Assembly: GCA_012934845.2 (NCBI GenBank)
Contig: WNNJ02002070.1
Location: forward strand, 62,001 to 126,000
DNA from: Pomphorhynchus laevis
Lineage: Eukaryota > Acanthocephala > Palaeacanthocephala > Echinorhynchida > Pomphorhynchidae
Reading direction: 5' to 3'
Length of the DNA stretch: 64,000 nucleotides
Shown here: positions 36,006-47,100 of the stretch, piece after piece
Numbering within the stretch: position 1 is the stretch's first letter
Layout of the letters: every line of letters begins with the position of its first letter
The notes under the pieces: model-generated
Told to the model about the DNA's origin: nothing
The model's database searches: none
The model's input: the letters and a program-made list of their open reading frames with translations, nothing else
Translations under genes and position numbers: made by a program

Positions 36006-36718
36006 TTATATCAACCCCTCCTTAATTGTTGGTGATTGCTGAAGTGACAAAGAAGCATTATTTGATTGTTTAGATGTTGAGTTATATGCCGAAGGTCGTC
36101 GTGGAGACATGAGTTGCAGGACAGGCATGTCAACCTCAGAATGGTCGCCTTTGACGACGGAAGCTGACCGAATATTGGAGTCATGAACTACCTCAACTGA
36201 CTGGGCCTCGGGCTGTGCAAGGTTGCTCATAGAAAATAGTCGCGGAGATGGGTCGTCACAATATCCAAGACTTTTCTCTAGTAAGGGTTGGCCCATCTCG
36301 CCAATACTTTTGAGAATCGCTTTTGCATTTCCTCTCATCAGTGCGACGGACACGCGCTGAAATAACTGACCCGCTGTGCTGCAATACCGGCTACCGTTTC
36401 TACATGACATAGAACGAGCAATGAAACGAATTAGCTTTTCCCCTTGAGGTTCCATCCTCCGTAAGTTTCAACAACTGCTGCCGTAAAACTGTATCCATTC
36501 TCCTCTAATTTGCGTTTATATTTCCTTTCCTTGACACAGGTGGCATACTTGCTTGCGGCATAGCCAGGGATCTCAGAAGCCATGAAAATATAAGCATTTT
36601 GTTGTGGGTTAGTTACGGCAAAATCAACTGCTAAAGGAGGGTCCTTATAAAATAGAATGTCCGCCGGTCTCTCTCGCAAACCACGAACTAGGTTGGGTAC
36701 CTCATTTGCCACCCTCAA
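36006..36718 (-). mobile_element. End of a retroelement with nuclease-like region
   Basis: Minus-strand frames 36718-36431 and 36455-36006 carry RERPADILFYKDPPLAVDFA, YAASKYATCVKERKYKRKL, SFTAAVVETYGGWN, then RVSVALMRGNAKAIL. This succession occurs at the C-terminus of RT-bearing elements in invertebrates. The D...DxxV...E arrangement is reminiscent of restriction-type nucleases, which is inference. It belongs to a different lineage from the fragment at 28600-29600. No RT core is present in the window; the copy is partial and broken. Confidence 0.6.
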
Positions 36719-37217
36719 TCCAGCAGAAACCGCTGCAAAAATAAAAATCGAAAAAATTAAAAATATAATTATAAAATATATTATATAAATAAATAATAAA
36801 TAACTAATTTATATAAAATAAAATATATTTTTAATTTTTAATATAAAAATTAAAATAGCATTTTGCAGCGAAATTTAATTTGTTAAAAACATGTAATAGT
36901 TAATTTTGATATTATATAATATATATCATAATATATAATATATATTTAAATTAATTAATTTAAATAATTAATTAAAAACTTATTTAACATTCATATATTT
37001 CTTGATATGTAAGCACACTCACATCATAATTCATATTATGAAATATATATTTAAAAAGCATAAGACTGAGTTATTATGAGTTATCACATCAGAACTTATA
37101 ATGCTGCGAATTGCTTAATAAATTTGATGATTTGTCAGCCATTAAAAAATTAGAACTGCCCAAAATGTGGCATAAAATTACGAGATACATTTTTGTTTTA
37201 TTCAAAACAAAAATAAA
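36719..37217. other. Very AT-rich spacer
   Basis: Low-complexity A/T sequence with short palindromes; nothing coding is visible. Confidence 0.4.
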
Positions 37218-37325
37218 AGGAGAGGAGCTATACTTCTCTTAGTTTTTTCCAATTAGATTTGACAAATTTTCATGTCACATGATTAGGGAAAATTTAGCGA
37301 ACCAGACTATGAATACATTTAAATA
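37218..37325. repeat. Direct repeat near the NGDN 3' end, copy 1
   Basis: Starts with AGGAGAGGAGCTATACTTCT and includes GTCACATGATTAGGGAAAAT. It is nearly identical to 37480-37586, 262 bp away. Confidence 0.9.
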
Positions 37326-37479
37326 GATTTTCTCGGGGTTTATAACAAAAATATTACAAAATATTATTTTTTTAAAAATTATTATTTAAAATAATAATTT
37401 TAAATATAAAATTTAAGACATAATTTATATTTAAAAGACAATTCTTCGCCTTGTGTTTTAAATATAAAACACAAAACGA

Positions 37480-37586
37480 AGGAGAGGAGCTATACTTCTC
37501 TTAGTTTTTTCAATAAGATTTGACAAATTTTCATGTCACATGATTAGGGAAAATTTAGCGAACCAGACTATGAATACATTTAAATA
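37480..37586. repeat. Direct repeat near the NGDN 3' end, copy 2
   Basis: A near-identical copy of 37218-37325 with a one-base indel after the TTTTTT tract. It ends about 30 bp from the NGDN stop codon, so it may lie in the NGDN 3' UTR on the minus strand. Confidence 0.9.
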
Positions 37587-37618
37587 TATTTTAAATAAAT
37601 AATTTTTACATTTATTTT

Positions 37619-38554
37619 CTAAACGCGTCTTTTCTTATATTTTTTCTGCTTTCGACTTTTTGATCGTTTACTTGTTTTCGATTTGTTTCCATTAGGCATC
37701 AATGCCGACGGTCCCGTAACTGATCCAAGAGAATGTTGTAAACTGTTGTGTAAACTTTGACCCATAGCTTTCTTGTCATTTTTCGAAATTGGTAATCGGG
37801 ACATTGTTTTCTCCTCGTATTCTCGAATTTCTTTTAATTTATTGTTTAATCGTTCGCCTGTATTAGCAAATGACTTGTTAAATGAATTTTGATAAACCTC
37901 TACCGGCTGTTCTGAAAATTCGTTCTGCAAATCCCGAAGTAAATCACCATGCAAATTTACTTTATTACTTGCACTGGATTTGCTACGTGCGGTTCGTCTT
38001 TTATCGTCATCACCGGGATAGTATACCGGCGCTATTCTTGGTGGACGGTATGGTTTTACCTGTGTTTTATTACCAATATTTGACGAGTTATCTACTGGTG
38101 AACCTTCTTCATCTTCTCCGGATAGATCACTGTCCTCTTCACATAATTCAGATATATTAGGTTTATACTTCTTTGATTCGGCGCCTTGGTTGTCGGTTAC
38201 CATTTGACAGTGTAAAATATCGTCAATAATCGGTCTGGATCTGTGCTCGATAGGACGCATTTTATCCATTATCACACGTAAAGTGACTAGCTGCTTTACC
38301 AGCTGTTCGCCAATTGGCTTTTTAAGAGATTTACCGAGAAGCTTTCTTCTGGCAATACAAGATACTGCCATCATGTAATCCAAATGGAGACGGTTTTTCA
38401 AATCCAGTAGACTCAAACCCTCAAATTTATTACGGTTCATCTTTTTTGCAATGTCGTCTAGGTCAGACAATTCCCCATCTAACTCTTCGCACGTATTCAA
38501 CATATCTTTGATCATACTGTTTATCCTGTCTGTATTTTCGGTACAAATATTCAT
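37619..38554 (-). CDS. NGDN: Neuroguidin (Sas10/Utp3/C1D family)
   Basis: Neuroguidin is a nucleolar protein of the small-subunit processome and an eIF4E-binding translational regulator in neurons (family knowledge). The 311-residue frame is close to the human length (about 315). The Sas10/C1D domain spans roughly residues 5-100 (GLSLLDLKNRLHLDYMMAV, KSLKKPIGEQLVKQLVTLRV, KMRPIEH). An acidic stretch follows (EEDSDLSGEDEEG), then YRPPRIAPVYYPGDDD, matching the conserved KYVPPRLVPVHY block. EEKTMSRLPISKNDKKAM matches the MVRLSVSKREK block. The end is Lys/Arg-rich (KTSKRSKSRKQKKYKKRR), as expected for nucleolar targeting. Just upstream, TTACAG precedes the ATG by two bases, so a 5' exon is possible. 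An AATAAA (minus strand) lies right after the stop. The frame is intact. Confidence 0.93.
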   Translation of the reverse strand: MNICTENTDRINSMIKDMLNTCEELDGELSDLDDIAKKMNRNKFEGLSLLDLKNRLHLDYMMAVSCIARRKLLGKSLKKPIGEQLVKQLVTLRVIMDKMRPIEHRSRPIIDDILHCQMVTDNQGAESKKYKPNISELCEEDSDLSGEDEEGSPVDNSSNIGNKTQVKPYRPPRIAPVYYPGDDDKRRTARSKSSASNKVNLHGDLLRDLQNEFSEQPVEVYQNSFNKSFANTGERLNNKLKEIREYEEKTMSRLPISKNDKKAMGQSLHNSLQHSLGSVTGPSALMPNGNKSKTSKRSKSRKQKKYKKRRV

Positions 38555-39426
38555 ATCTGTAATTATCAGTTAAATTAAAACGTTATCTAATGTTAAAATC
38601 GGTAATAAAATTCAAGTAATTTAGTAATTTATAATTTAGTAATTATAAATTATTTATAATTAACATATCAAAATTAAAATTTATTAAAGTTATTAAAATT
38701 ATAAATAATTTTGTAATATTTGATTTAATCAGATCAGCTAGGTCCATTTATCAACTAAAAATGATGTTAAATAAAAATTTAATAATTATAAATAATTATA
38801 CATAATATAAAAAACTTTATATAAGATTTTATACAATTTATATTTGTTAAAATGTAAAGTTAAAATGAATTTTAATAACATGTACATTTTTGCTGGTATT
38901 CATTTATTTCTACATTAGTTTTATTTTTGTAACATTTTTATTTTTGTCGTTGTGTGAGCAAAGATATCTGCTCACTACTGTTTTTGCAAATAAAGGAGTC
39001 ATTCAATTATAAATTATTTATAATTAACATATCAAAATTAAAATTTATTAAAGTTATTAAAATTATAAATAATTTTGTAATATTTGATTTAATCAGATCA
39101 GCTAGGTCCATTTATCAACTAAAAATGATGTTAAATAAAAATTAAATAATTATAAATAATTATACATAATTATACATAATTATACATAATATAATAGAAT
39201 TTATATAAGACTTTATATAATTTTATCGTCATTTATATATTAATAACATAATTATTATATAATTATTTATCTTTATTTTTAATTGATTTATAATAAAAAA
39301 TACGTAGTCTCAGTAATCTGATTTAATATACTATATAGTTCTGATAAACAATACTAAAATTTTAAAAATGATAAAGTACTGGAGTTATTTAAAATATATA
39401 ATTAAACGATAAAAAAATCGTTTGAT
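38555..39426. repeat. AT-rich region with internal direct duplications
   Basis: The segment 38637-38870, with GATTTAATCAGATCAGCTAG and GGTCCATTTATCAAC, recurs at 39004-39170 and 40105-40330. The segment 38878-39008 (ACATGTACATTTTTGCTGGT, GTCGTTGTGTGAGCAAAGAT) recurs at 39975-40106. The left inverted arm holds one copy of each. No coding function. Confidence 0.8.
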
Positions 39427-40723
39427 GTAAATAAATCCAAAATAATCCGTTTCACACTTCGCGGAAACAACAACTTATCAGGACTACTTGATTACAATTT
39501 AATCAGAGTTGAGAATATAGAAATATTAGGCATGCATTATGCAGCTAACATGTCATGGGCTAGGCAAATGCGCATCGAGATTATTTTTCCTAAGGAAATT
39601 GAAATACTTAGGTGCAACATCATCACAACTAAAACTTATACTTCACCTATCAGATATCTTATAACTTACGGATATCCGTGCTTTTGCTCACACAGTGAGC
39701 GTGAGTAGCTAAATTAGATAGTGTTCGTAAGTATGCGGAGAAGATTTGTGGAGTGAAGTTGACGCCGGTGATGACAGTATTTCAAAACATAATACTTAAA
39801 ATTTCTACTGATCAAGAGTTGATACATCAGCTTCAAGAAAACAGCGTAGACGACGATTTTTGATGGTTGAAAACGACTCGAAATTTAAGAAGCACTTATG
39901 CTCATGCACCGATCGCAAAGACATAAAATTTAAAAAGGAGTTTTTTATATCAAAGCCTTAAGTATATTTGAAAAAACATGTACATTTTTGCTGGTATTCA
40001 TTTATTTCTACATTAGTTTTATTTTTGTAACATTTTTATTTTTGTCGTTGTGTGAGCAAAGATATCTGCTCACTACTGTTTTTGCAAATAAAGGAGTCAT
40101 TCAATTATTAATTATTTATAATTAACATATAAAAATAAACATTTATTAAAGTTATTAAAATTATAAATAATTTTGTAATATTTGATTTAATCAGATCAGC
40201 TAGGTCCATTTATCAACTAAAAATGATGTTAAATAAAAATTAAAAAATTATAAATAATTATACATAATATAAAAAACTTTATATAAGATTTTATACAATT
40301 TATATTTATATATTTATTTGTTAAAATGTAAAGTTAAAATGAATTTTTCTGAATTGACTAATAAATAATATACTTTGTATTCGAATAAGAATCTAAAGTA
40401 TTCATCAGTAGGAATTGCCATGTTATCAGGTTTTGGACCCTATTCTTCGATCCAACATAGCAGCGTGGCCAAATGCATATAATGACGTATTTCATCTGCT
40501 GAAATTTGATTATCTAGCGTTGCTTATTGTTATACAAAGGATATTATCCATAACAAAATGTATCCATAAATTGTTTATAATCCATCCATAAAAAATTCGC
40601 TCAATAGTTTAAATAAATTTTATTATAAAGGTTAATAAAAGGGAAAGGATAAAGAATTGTTTATCTTATTAAATAATTCTAATTTTTAATTATTGGAACA
40701 AACTTTTAAATTATTTTATTTTT
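39427..40723. repeat. Large inverted repeat, right arm
   Basis: Reverse complement of 24449-25762. It starts with AATAAATCCAAAATAATCCG inside the RT fragment, carries the Asn-Asn-Leu-Ser and LKYLG-encoding region in + orientation, and ends beyond the RepD copy at ACTTTTAAATTATTTTATTT. Confidence 0.9.
40400..40630 (+). repeat. RepD copy
   Basis: The best preserved copy in forward orientation: ATCAGGTTTTGGACCCTATT, GCAGCGTGGCCAAATGC, TGACGTATTTC, ATCCATCCATAAA. It lies within the right inverted arm. Confidence 0.75.
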
Positions 40724-41231
40724 CTTATTGTTATACAAAGGATATTATTCTTAACAAAATGTATCCAATTATACATAATTATACATAATATAATAAAATT
40801 TATATAAGACTTTATATAATTTTATCGTTATTTATATATTAATAACATAATTATTATATAATTATTTATCTTTATTTTTAATTGATTTATAATAAAAAAT
40901 ACGTAGTCTCAGTAATCTGATTTAATATACTATATAGTTCTGATAAACAATACTAAAATTTTAAAAATGGTAAAGTACTGGAGTTATTTTAAATATATAA
41001 TTAAACGATAAAAAAATCGTTTGATGTAGAACATAAAACTGTTCTTTCAGCGTTAAATTATTTTTTCTTTGCTGATATAATTAGTAGCAATATCTACTAA
41101 TTAACGAATAAAATAATTATAATTATAAACTAAACAAAACATAATAATACTAAATCAAAATTTTATAATCAAATAATAAAATAAATAATTGGTTTTAGAT
41201 TTTCTATAATTTAAAATAAAAATATTAAAAT

Positions 41232-41420
41232 AAAATGCTATCAGGTTTCGGTCCCCATCCCTTATTTATTTGGCCGTAGCGCCAAATACATGCTAATGAC
41301 GTATTTCCTATGATTAAATTTAATTATATAGTATCTTATTCCAATAAAAACAATATTATTTATGATCCATCCATAATAAGTTTCCTCTTAAAAGTTTAAT
41401 AAATTGAAAAAATTCATCAA
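41232..41420 (+). repeat. RepD copy, diverged
   Basis: Recognised by ATCAGGTTTCGGTCCCCAT, GCGCCAAATACATGC, TGACGTATTTCCT and GATCCATCCATAAT in the same order as the 40400 copy. Confidence 0.65.
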
Positions 41421-42799
41421 ACTTGCTTAAAAATTAGCAGAAAATATAATTGTTATAAGATTTTATATAACTTATACAAAGTTAAAATAAAAAATTGAAA
41501 TTTAAAATAAAAAATTGTTCTATTGCAAATGTTCTAATACAGTATCTTTAAACTTTTAAAAATTTTACTAAAATATTGCGCATCGCCCTTAATTTATATT
41601 ATTTGACCGCATTTGTGAAAGGCGTTACAAAGTCGAAACTAAAATATTAAATAAAAACATTAAAAAATAAATTTTTTTTAATTAATTAAAAAGAATGCAT
41701 TGAAACAAATATTATCCTTACATTATGTATATCCTTATGTGCGTTGGTAATGCGTTTGTTAGCATTTAATTATCTTCGTATACGTTTAAGAATATATTAA
41801 AAATAGATTATATTACCCAATATAATTTATTCTGACTATAAATATGCACAAGAATTTAAACGCTAATAACAGGTGTTTATCATTTGCGGTGTTGACCTTG
41901 AAGAATTTATTAGTAACTACGCTCTATAATGGCGAATACTGTAAATCTTACAAATAATGAGCTTGTGCAATAGAACCACCCAAATAAAATTGTCAAGTGA
42001 AAAGTAGATACAAGTATTTACGTAATGAAAACATAAGAGCATGTATTGATTAATGAAAATTTTGCTAAATTGCCGTTGAAACACTCAAGCCATACACTTT
42101 CTTAACCAAATTCATTCCAGCACTAAAAATGTATTTTTGTAAACTTTCAGAAATTGAAATTTTGTCTGCAAACGATAATTCATCTGAACTCGTTAAATTT
42201 AACTTATTCCGCAGTAAAAGAATATTTTCTAAGAGTTCATTATACTCGCTACACTTGATGGCTATTCAAATCTTAAAAATAAATAGAAAATAATAATGTC
42301 GTATCAATAATACTATCAATAAGTATTTCCAACAAAAGTTATAATCGGAAAAACAAAGTCCACTTGTCAGTAGAACAAATCAGAATATACATATTAAGAT
42401 TGATAATAAATAATGATTTAATATTTTTTATAATTTATATCAAGTTAAAATTTAAAATTGAAATTTAAAATAAAACTCAATTTCTATGAATTGAGTAATA
42501 AATACTATTTTATGTACCATCATTAGATACCGAATAATTAATTATTAATACCGCCAAGTTATACCAGTATTGATACTATAACAATTATTTTTTTATAATA
42601 AATTATATATTTTATAAATTATAATATAATGATATATTTTATGATATAATTACTATCATAATAATAAATAATAAATAATTATATAATATTATTAATAGTC
42701 AACACAATTTATATTTAAATCAAGTTAAAATTTAAAATTGAAATTTAAAATAAATGTCAATTTCTATGACTTGAGTAATAAATACTATAGTTCCTACTA
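41421..42799. other. AT-rich DNA, no gene recognised
   Basis: A short duplication is present: AAGTTAAAATTTAAAATTGA with its neighbourhood occurs at about 42444 and 42724. No coding pattern seen. Confidence 0.4.
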
Positions 42800-42960
42800 T
42801 AGTAGGAACTGCTATGTTTCGGCCTCTCTTCCTCGACCCAACATTTAAGCAGAGTCAAATACGTGCTAAAGACGTATTTCCTCTGATGAAAATTGATTAT
42901 TTATTGTATCTTATTCTAATACAAAGTATATTATTTATTATCTATCTATAAAAATTTAAA
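42800..42960 (+). repeat. RepD copy, diverged
   Basis: The same landmark order: GTTTCGGCCTCTC, CAAATACGTGC, GACGTATTTCCTCTGATGAA, then a TATCTATCTATAAAA end. Confidence 0.65.
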
Positions 42961-43889
42961 CTAGTAACTATTAAACAACTATTAACTAACATTTAAAATA
43001 TGTATCTATTAAATTATTTAAATAATTTTGAAGAAATCCAATATTATGGCAATTCGTAAAATTGTTAATCTAATAATTAACAAATATTATGAACTATTTA
43101 CTTGTACTTTTACAATATCGAAAAAGTAGAAGAAAGTTATAAAAGTCGCAAAAGTCAATTTTTGTTCAATTTAAATTTATTTGTTCATTTATTCTTAAAT
43201 TGACGGGATTATCTAAACAATATTTACAAAAGATAAAAATACTTTTTAAAAATTAAAAGAAAATAAAAATTAAAGTATTTTAAATTTACCAATTAAAAAT
43301 TAATAAAATGTAGATTAGATTATTTAATCTAATCTTTACGAATTAGATTATTTTACTCATTCGTATAAAAGAATTAAAATTAATATTTCAACTTCTGAGC
43401 TTGTACGGAGACATCTATAGATTGAAATAAAATCACAATAAGTAAAGCATTCACTTAATTGTTAAAGAGGATGAGCTTTAATCGGTTAAGAAAAAGGATG
43501 ATAACTTTGTAACTATGAGTTCACCGTTCAAAGTACACCAATAATAAAATTAATAAAATCTAATAATCGTGAGTATACTTTTATAAAAGTAAAATATACT
43601 TTTATATTTAAAGTATACTTTATACATTAGTAAAATATGATTTCATATTTTACTAAATTTATTATTGCTTAACTCTTTTTAATTTGTTCAATTTTTCTTC
43701 TTTAATTTTACATAACCTTATCTATTTCTTATCAATACGTGTAATATAGCTTATATATTTATCTTTCTTATCCATATATGTTGATTTGCTGGCAAAGGTA
43801 TCAAACTTAAATACAAAATAACTCGATTTATTAAAACAGACCATAAGATATAATATTTATGGGTCATATATATGTAAAGAAAATATTTT
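42961..43889. other. AT-rich DNA, no gene recognised
   Basis: Low-complexity stretches only (for example repeated AAGTATACTTTTATA near 43575). No ORF of interest. Confidence 0.4.
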
Positions 43890-44155
43890 CAATATTCACG
43901 GTTTTCAATATTCATACGTTTTTAAATTCATTACGTTTTTCAATATTCATACGTTTTTGAATTCATTACGTTTTTCAATATTCATACGTTTTTAAATTCA
44001 TTACGTTTTTCAATATTCATACGTTTTTGAATTCATTACGTTTTTCAATATTCATACGCTTTTAAATTCATTCCGTTTTTCAATATTCATACGTTTTTGA
44101 AATCATTACGTTTTTCAATATTCATACGTTTTTAAATTCATTACGTTTCAATATT
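43890..44155. repeat. 35-bp minisatellite preceding the satellite array
   Basis: The unit TTCATACGTTTTTRAATTCA followed by TTACGTTTTTCAATA is repeated about seven times. Units alternate between TTAAATTC and TTGAATTC (or close variants), giving a 70-bp superperiod. It ends directly at the first 380-bp monomer. Confidence 0.9.
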
Positions 44156-47100
44156 CATGTATAAAAAATTTGCTGAATTGTCGCTGCACTCGTCGGATCC
44201 TAAATGGATGCGGCAGGTATAAAAGGCAGTGCACAGATGTGCTGAGTAAACAACGGTCCAGGATTTATTACGAAATACTGAATTTATATAAAATGGTGTT
44301 GCTTGATAGACTAAACTTCGATTCACGACTTTCAATCACCATGTCACTTCTAGACGACCACTTTAGCATCGAAATGATGAGTACCCGGCAACACTCATCA
44401 GTAGAATGAAGTACTCACTGGCCGTTTCGGTTGCCTGTGTGACATTGTGAATAAAGGCGTTTCCGACACTGCTTAATTGACTGAGGCTTACGCTCTTTAC
44501 CAGATCGAATTGCTGTGCGGACCATCCTTAAACACTAGGCAGAGGTTGTTGCTGAATTGTCGTTGCACTCGTTGGATCCTTAATGGATACGACATGTATA
44601 ATAGTAGTGCACAGATGTGCTGAGTAAACAACGGTCCATGATTTATTACGAAATACGGCGTTTATACTAAATTGTGTTGCTTGATAGACTAGCCTTCGAT
44701 TCACGACTTTCAATCACCATGACACTTCTAGACGACCACTTCAGCATCGAAATGATGAGTACCCGGCAACAATCATCAGTAGAATGAGGTACACACTGGT
44801 CGTTTCGGTTGCCTGTGTGACATTGTGAATAAAAGCGTTTCCGACACTTTGCTAATTGACTGAGGCCTACGCTCTTTACCAGATCGAATTGCTGTGCGGA
44901 CCATGCTTAAACACTAGGCAGAGGTTGTTGCTGAATTGTCGTTGCACTCGTTGGATCCTTAATGGATACGGCATGTATAATAGCAGTGCACAGATGTAAT
45001 AAGAAAACAACGGTCCAGGATTTCTTACGAAATACGGCATTTATACTAAATGGTGTTGCTTGATAGACTGGACTTGAGGCTTCCACTCTTTATCAGATCG
45101 AATTGCTGTGCGGACCATCCTTAAACACTAGGCAGAGGTTGTTGCTGAATTGTCGTTGCACTCGTTGGATCCTTAATGGATACGGTATGTATAATAGTAG
45201 TGCACAGATGTGCTGAGTAAACAACGGTCCAGGATTTATTACGAAATACGGCGTTTATACTAAATGGTGTTGCTTGATAGACTGGACTTCGATTCACGAC
45301 TTTCAATCACCATGTCACTTCTAGACGACCACTTCAGCATCGAAATGATGAGTACCCGGCAACACTCATCAGTAGAATGAGGTACACACTGGTCGTTTCG
45401 GTTGACTGTGTGACATTGTGAATAAAAACGTTTCTGACACTTTGCTTAATTGACTGAGGCTTACACTCTTTACCAGATCGAATTGCTGTGCGGACCATCC
45501 TTAAACACTAGGCATAGGTTGTTGCTGAATTGTCGTTGCACTCGTTGGATCCTTAATGGATACGGTATGTATAATAGCAGTGCACAGATGTGCTGAGTAA
45601 ACAACGGTCCATGATTTATTACGAAATACGGCATTTATACTAAATGGTGTTGCTTGATAGACTGAACTTCGATTCACGACTTTCAATCATCATGTCACTT
45701 CTAGACGACCACTTTAGCATCGAAATGATGAGTACCCGGCAACACTCATCAGTAGAATGAGGTACACACTGGTCGTTTCGGTTGCCTGTGTGACATTGTG
45801 AATAAAGGCGTTTCCGACACTGCTTAATTGACTGAGGCTTACGCTCTTTACCAGATCGAATTGCTGTGCGGACCATACTTAAACACTAGGCAGAGGTTGT
45901 TGCTGAATTGTCGTTGCACTCGTTGGATCCTTAATGGATACGGTATGTATAATAGTAGTGCACAGATGTGCTAAGTAAACAACGGTCCATAATATATTAC
46001 GAAATAAGGCATTTATACTAAATGGTGTTGCTTGATAGACTGGACTTCGATTCACGACTTTCAATCACCATGTCACTTCTAGACGACCAATGAGTACCCG
46101 GCAACACTCATCAGTAGAATGAAGTACTCACTGGCCGTTTCGGCTGCCTGTATGACATTATGAATAAAAGCGTTTCCGACACTTTGCTTAATTGTCTGAG
46201 GCTTACGCTCTTAACCAGATCGAATTGCTGTGCGGACCATACTTAAACACTAGGCAGAGGTTGTTGCTGAATAGTCGCTGCACTCGTTGGATCCTAAATG
46301 GATACGGCAGGTATAATAGTAGTGCACAGATGTGATGTGTAAACAACGGTCCAGGATTTATTACGAAATACGGCGTTTATTCTAAATGGTGTTGCTTGAT
46401 AGACTGGACTTCGATTCACGACTTTCAATCACCATGTCACTTCTAGACGACCACTTCAGCATCAAAATGATGAGTACCCGGCAACACTCATCAGTAGAAT
46501 GAGGTACACACTGGTCGTTTCGGTTGACTGTGTGACATTGTGAATAAAAACGTTTCTGACACTTTGCTTAATTGACTGAGGCTTACACTCTTTACCAGAT
46601 CGAATTGCTGTGCGGACCATCCTTAAACACTAGGCATAGGTTGTTGCTGAATTGTCGTTGCACTCGTTGGATCCTTAATGGATACGGTATGTATAATAGC
46701 AGTGCACAGATGTGCTGAGTAAACAACGGTCCATGATTTATTACGAAATACGGCATTTATACTAAATGGTGTTGCTTGATAGACTAGCCTTCGATTCACG
46801 ACTTTCAATCACCATGTCACTTCTAGACGACCACTTCAGCATCGAAATGATGAGTACCCGGCAACACTCATCAGTAGAATGAGGTACACACTGGTCGTTT
46901 CGGTTGACTGTGTGACATTGTGAATAAAAACGTTTCTGACACTTTGCTTAATTGACTGAGGCTTACACTCTTTACCAGATCGAATTGCTGTGCGGACCAT
47001 CCTTAAACACTAGGCAGAGGTTGTTGCTGAATTGTCGTTGCACTCGTTGGATCCTTAATGGATACGACATGTATAATAGTAGTGCACAGATGTGCTGAGT

